Assembly: GCA_013399305.1 (NCBI GenBank)
Contig: VXAI01000049.1
Location: 2,782,425 to 2,846,424 of the forward strand
From: Rostratula benghalensis
Lineage: Eukaryota > Chordata > Aves > Charadriiformes > Rostratulidae
Length of the DNA stretch: 64,000 nt
Reading direction: 5' to 3'
Positions 63,266-64,000 of this stretch are shown piece after piece. Position numbers and translations under genes: made by a program. The notes beneath the pieces were generated by a model that saw nothing but the letters and a program-made list of their open reading frames with translations, was not told the DNA's origin and made no database searches. Each line of letters starts with the position of its first letter. Position 1 is the first letter of the stretch.

Positions 63266-64000
63266 GTAAGTGATTCGTAGTGGACTGGGACAGAGAGGTG
63301 TGGTACCTACAACATGGTCATCATTTCCATCTAAGGCTCTTTTTCAAGCCCTGGTAAAACTTGAACTATAAAGGGGAGTATGTAATAAGAATTTGGTGAA
63401 GGGAAAAAAAAAAAAAAGCAAAATGTGAGTCTTGTGCTTCCCCTTCCTCCATGAAGCTTCATGTGGGCTTTGTACAAGCCCAGGAAATGTACATGGAAGT
63501 GGTCCCCAGTTAGGGATAAGTAGTGCTGTTGGAGCTACAGGGTGGAATAGGATCAGCCCCAGGACAAAACAATGTCACTTCTGTCCAGGTAGAAATACTC
63601 ACCAAAGCCTGTCCTTTGGATTCCTATCACCCAGCCAGCAATGTTGAACCATGCTGTTTTAATGTTCCTAGGCAGAAGTTTAAGTCAGTTTACAAAAAAC
63701 CCCAGATGGTGTTTTAACTTTCTGGGTAGAAAAATGTTCAAGTAGAAAAAAAAAAAAGTATTTACCCAAACCAAAATTCATTTGCCATTACATGGAAAAG
63801 TGGAGTCTCTGTGGCATTTGCAGTGTTTTGGGATGGCCTTCCATACATTACATCCAAGGTCTGCCTTACATGGTCACAGATTGGTCTGGGTCACAATTAC
63901 CACAAGAATTACTTGAATACCATAGCAATTAAATATTTGCATAGCTTATTATCATACTCTAAATACTAAATGATTCTGTCAAATATTCTCAGATTCGACA
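63266..64000. other. Intergenic or intronic DNA to window end
   Basis: Contains A14 (63404-63417) and A12 (63746-63757) homopolymers and no recognisable gene or transposon. Confidence 0.45.

Overview
The window reads as vertebrate, most likely bird, nuclear DNA. It holds one clearly recognisable multi-exon gene with GT-AG introns, two fragments of the CR1 LINE family that dominates bird genomes, GC-rich CpG-island promoters set in AT-rich gene-poor DNA, and no bacterial-style operons. I cannot name the species. There is one assembly gap (257 N, 33496-33752), inside the GC-rich 5' flank of the gene.

The gene is CBLN1 (cerebellin-1) on the + strand. Its three coding exons lie at 33964-34230, 34450-34569 and 35706-35903 and encode 194 residues. 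A 3' UTR of about 0.78 kb ends at an AATAAA at 36652. All expected parts are present: signal peptide, two N-glycosylation sequons, the cysteine pair used for hexamer assembly, the cerebellin hexadecapeptide and the C1q domain. The gene looks intact.

Layout. 1-32.9 kb is the upstream side: AT-rich, gene-poor, without convincing coding exons, and with one small CR1 tail at 26.56-26.69 kb. Several blocks here are dense in homeodomain, octamer or MEF2-like words and look like conserved non-coding (enhancer) DNA: 8.82-9.06, 11.26-12.01, 28.38-28.89 and 31.08-31.29 kb. 32.9-34.9 kb is the CBLN1 CpG island. 36.7-40.3 kb is a second, larger CpG-island cluster just beyond the CBLN1 poly(A) site. It contains AT-rich cores that keep their CpGs, two YY1-type motifs, a CCAAT box and a good candidate for a spliced + strand non-coding transcript (donor at 39445, exon 39927-40276). 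40.3-64 kb is again gene-poor. It has scattered + strand acceptor/donor pairs (best: 62100-62236 and 63168-63265), enhancer-like blocks at 42.9-43.34 kb, a poly(A)-tailed retrocopy-like tract at 42.1 kb, and a 0.74-kb CR1 copy at 58.47-59.21 kb carrying the decayed end of its reverse-transcriptase ORF.

The simplest overall reading is a neuronal synaptic-organiser gene inside its own regulatory desert, with a probable long non-coding transcription unit starting just downstream. The most testable new observations are: (i) CBLN1 exon 3 begins with a full 5' splice-site consensus, and a good branch point plus acceptor lie in the 3' UTR, which would permit re-splicing to a C1q-truncated isoform; (ii) the downstream CpG-island cluster with its AT-rich CpG-retaining core and putative lncRNA; (iii) the gap flanked by complementary GC-rich repeats; and (iv) a G-quadruplex motif overlapping the start codon and signal-peptide codons. 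I found no CRISPR array, tRNA, rRNA or viral gene.
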